From Chenopodium formosanum (lineage: Eukaryota; Streptophyta; Magnoliopsida; Caryophyllales; Amaranthaceae): DNA of 64,000 bases. The position numbers and the translations under genes are program-made. The stretch spans positions 1,243,001 through 1,307,000 of the forward strand of contig CM044874.1 in assembly GCA_024500155.1 (NCBI GenBank). Direction: 5' to 3'. Under the pieces are notes generated by a model that ran no database searches, was not told where the DNA came from, and worked only from the letters and a program-made list of their open reading frames with translations. This document shows, piece after piece, positions 61,192 through 64,000 of the stretch. Within the stretch, counting starts at the first letter, position 1. Every line of letters starts with the position of its first letter.

Positions 61192-61622
61192 TGTTAGAGA
61201 TAATATCGGAAAATATATGTGTGATATATTTTCCGTATTGATCTTATTAGGAGAATAATATATTTAGGTTTATTATATGTTAAGATATTATTTAAGTTTA
61301 TCTTTTAGGAAGATTGTTTTCTATCTTATGTTCTTAGGTTTTGTATAAATACTCTACCTATTGATGAATAATAATCAAGCCATTCTATTCAAAAAAAAAA
61401 AAAAAAAAAAAAAATCGGATCTCAACTAAGCTCTTGATACCATGTTAAATCAGAGGCAAATTAATATGAAAATAATTCTCTGTATTCCTCTATTGATATT
61501 CACGGCCAAATACATATATATATATACTACTAGGGTAACAAACCCCAATATCCTACCATATCTTTTCACAAGATATATTTCCTAAAATATATCACAATAA
61601 TATCACAATAATATCTCCAATA
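61192..61622. mobile_element. Inverted pair of Copia-like LTR pieces, 5-bp TSD
   Basis: Flanked by tccac (61187-61191 and 61623-61627). The left end is TGTTAGAGATAATATCGG..., and the right end, reversed, is TATTGGAGATATTATTGTG..., a related LTR start pointing inward. Between them are a TATAAATA box, ~24 A and, on the minus strand, ACATGGTATCAAGAGC, a Copia-type primer binding site. The empty site in the left duplicate (56440-56470) proves insertion. Confidence 0.75.
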
Positions 61623-62626
61623 TCCACAGTCTGACCCCTGACAAAATTTGGATCATAACTGATCATATGTATCAGTTTAATCTGAATACAAGAGATTAAA
61701 GAGAAACCTAACTTTATTAAAGGAGTAACATACAGCATCACAAACTGCAAGTGTAGAAGAAGCAACAGTCACAAAAACACTAAGCAGTATCTGCTATGAC
61801 AATAACAATAAAGCTTAAAAAGAGAAAGCTAAGTAAGTCAGGGAAATCCAGCTTGACTGTATCAGCAATTCAGCACCAGGCCTTAAGGAATCAAACAAAA
61901 TCTTCAAGTTCTTGATAATAGTAAATTGAAATCCAAATGCAATAAAATCTTCAGCTAAAAAATATTAAAATGCAGATTGTAAAAGGACAGATATAACAGT
62001 ACATTAGAAGTTTAGAACAACACAGCCTGCAAGTAGCAATTCATAGATATCTAGCTTAGGTTGGAATAGGGTCTCAAATACAAAGAGACATAAAATCAGG
62101 TTCAATTTGCCAATTTATAATCATAAGCTAAAAGGAGCAATTCACAATTGAAGCTTTTAACAGGAGCAATTCACAAACGCACCAATATTTCCTCCTTAAT
62201 AAATCCAGATAAGGCTTTGAATTCTCACTTGACTATGATTTAGCTTATTCTAGTAAAAACAAACTTAGTATACATAACATAATTGAGCCTTTAAAAACTG
62301 CTATGGAAAACCAGCAAAGGCTTACTCTTTCTAACAGAAACAGGACAGTGATTCCTCATTCCAATACGGAAAAATAGGCACGAAAAGCCCAACATCACAG
62401 ATTACAGTAACCAACATCTGCAAATATAGGGCAAGATCAACCATAGTTCCACAGTTATTTCCAAACCTTTAAGCAAATATCTCTAAATTGCAGACATTAT
62501 TTTCCAGGAAAGCAAAACAAACGAAATATGACGAGTTTGCAAAATACAATTGAATCACAGCCACCTTACAGACTAGGCAACTGACTAACATAATGAATAG
62601 GAACTTAATTATTCCCTCCATCCTTC

Positions 62627-63262
62627 CTAAATAGGGCACATTTGGTGAAGGAATCGGCCTGTACGATACCACAATTATCCTTGATTATGTAAGAACTGAG
62701 AATAAGCATATATTGTAATAGTCCTGGTACAAGGAGCAACAATAGGAGACAAAACAAATTAAGACTAGGGACTTAGGGAGTGTGGCTACATAGGACTGAA
62801 TTTTGATACCTTTGAGCAGTAGAGGACAACCATTACTAATATTAGGTTATTTTGCAGTTTTGCTTGACTAAAAAATAAAAGTAGCAAAGCAGTAGAAAGG
62901 TATGAGATTTGTATTGTGGTCCGCGGAATGAGCTCTTCTTTCAGTATTACTACTACGTAGAAATAGGTTAAACATAAACTACAATGCATAATTAAGGGGT
63001 AAAGCTCTAAACTACAATGCATAATGAGGTCCAAAAGTTAATACAGTTACATTCAGGAAACCATAGCATAAGCATTAAGCTCTAAGTCCCATCATAGCAG
63101 TTTTCAACATGATACATTAACAAGAATCACCAAGATGAGTTAAAATACAAAGTTATTCCATCAATTTTTCAGCAGCTAGGAGGATGCATTAGCGTGTTTT
63201 TGGTGAGATTACTGAACTCAATAAATTAAATGCCACATGCTAAATTGCAGGCTTACCAAGCA
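62627..63262. other. Intergenic, with probable Stowaway-like MITE at ~62609-62780
   Basis: The ends cctccatccttcctaaa and, reversed, ctccctaagtccctagt resemble Stowaway termini. Otherwise no gene up to mTERF-E. Confidence 0.45.
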
Positions 63263-64000
63263 TCAAGCAGCTTTGGAATTTGTTTCTGATGATCCTAAAG
63301 TCAGCAACTCCAAACTAATACCCGCGTGTTGGGAATAAACTCCATGGACTTCCTTAAATGGTAGTACAAACTTCTTCAAGAATCGAGACTCGGTCATTGA
63401 AACGGAAGATTCAAGCAGGTAATCCATCTTAATAAAACCTTTCTCCTTCAATACAATGAGAGTCTTATGTCTAGGCAAAATCCTCTTCTCCAGGCTATAA
63501 GTTAACAGGTTATACCTCTTTGACAAGAAACTAGGCTTATAACCCAGCTTGTTCATAAAAAAATCCAGCTTTTTCTTGATGGTAGCTTCAGTGAGTCCAA
63601 AAACAGGAGGAAATGATGATGAAAGAGTTGCAATATCAGACTCAGTCCATCCAAAACTTCTAAACACTTTTCGTTTCGACTCAATAGTCTTCTCACTAAT
63701 ACGAGTCAATAAATAGACACCTGAATAGAACTGTGGAGACTCGAGAGAAACCCCCAATACCTTTTCAACCTTATTCACTGTATTCTCAAAAAAATTTGGT
63801 ATTCTGAATAAACGGGTAAGGTGTGCTAAGTAGGTATTTCCGGATTGATTCAATAGAAACTCCATAACTCCGCAACAAAGCTACATTAGGCACCAACATT
63901 TTGGGTACATACGAAAGCCTCAATCGACGCGATTTCGCCAGAATTCTAATCACTAGTTGTTCACAACCCATAATAACTCTCAAAGCTTGGATTGCAGGAA
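63263..64000 (-). pseudogene. mTERF-family protein, copy E, partial and frameshifted
   Basis: The C-terminal ~200 codons (from FFENTVNKVEKVLGV to SSETNSKAA, stop at 63263) are open and match copies C and D. Upstream, at ~63800-63825, a single-base indel shifts the frame relative to SIESIRKYLLSTPYPF. The N-terminal half continues past the window edge (PAIQALRVIMGCEQLV at 64000), so the start is not visible. Confidence 0.88.

Larger units (their letters stand above)
60781..62626. repeat. Segmental duplication, right copy
   Basis: Counterpart of 56042-57504, interrupted at 61192-61622 by an LTR-derived insertion that is absent from the left copy. Confidence 0.88.

Overview
This is a stretch of plant nuclear DNA, very probably from a eudicot. 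It is AT-rich and low in gene density, with GT-AG introns, long homopolymers and microsatellites. It carries plant-type L1 LINEs with a C-terminal RNase H, tRNA-derived SINEs, hAT and Stowaway MITEs, and plant gene families: organellar mTERF proteins, class II O-methyltransferases (OMTs) and a GTE bromodomain protein. I cannot fix the species. No bacterial operon, rRNA, true tRNA or CRISPR signal was seen. All host genes recognised lie on the minus strand.

Layout. 1-9.3 kb is intergenic DNA with a SINE (540-661), tandem repeats, a long TA microsatellite, a Helitron-like 3' end and a truncated plus-strand LINE (5157-6926). 9.35-10.58 kb holds mTERF copy A (frameshifted), followed by a hAT-like element (10858-11367). 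12.45-17.67 kb holds an eight-exon gene for a GTE1/IMB1-like BET protein that I can reconstruct in frame (368 codons). 18.6-21.2 kb holds LINE relics and a large inverted repeat. 21.2-25.2 kb is a non-LTR element with a C2H2 finger, reverse transcriptase and an apparent restriction-like endonuclease, with TAA/TTA microsatellite on both sides. 25.41-33.84 kb is an almost complete LINE with a 16-bp target-site duplication, split by a 2.84-kb LTR-like insertion that has its own 5-bp duplication.

33.9-64 kb is a decayed tandem array in which class II OMT copies alternate with mTERF copies: OMT1, OMT2, OMT3, mTERF-B, OMT4, mTERF-C, an unrecognised gene, OMT5, mTERF-D, OMT6 and mTERF-E, which runs off the window. 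Only OMT2 and mTERF-B read as intact. The others have nonsense codons, frameshifts, an intron-spanning deletion or an internal duplication. Copies of exon 1 and intron 1 of the GTE gene lie upstream of OMT1 and OMT2, so the GTE/mTERF locus and the OMT array share a duplication history.

The GTE protein should act in the nucleus (acetyl-lysine reading), mTERF proteins in mitochondria or plastids (nucleic acid binding), and the OMT in the cytosol (S-adenosylmethionine-dependent methylation of a phenolic or alkaloid). No shared pathway is visible; their linkage looks like co-amplification.
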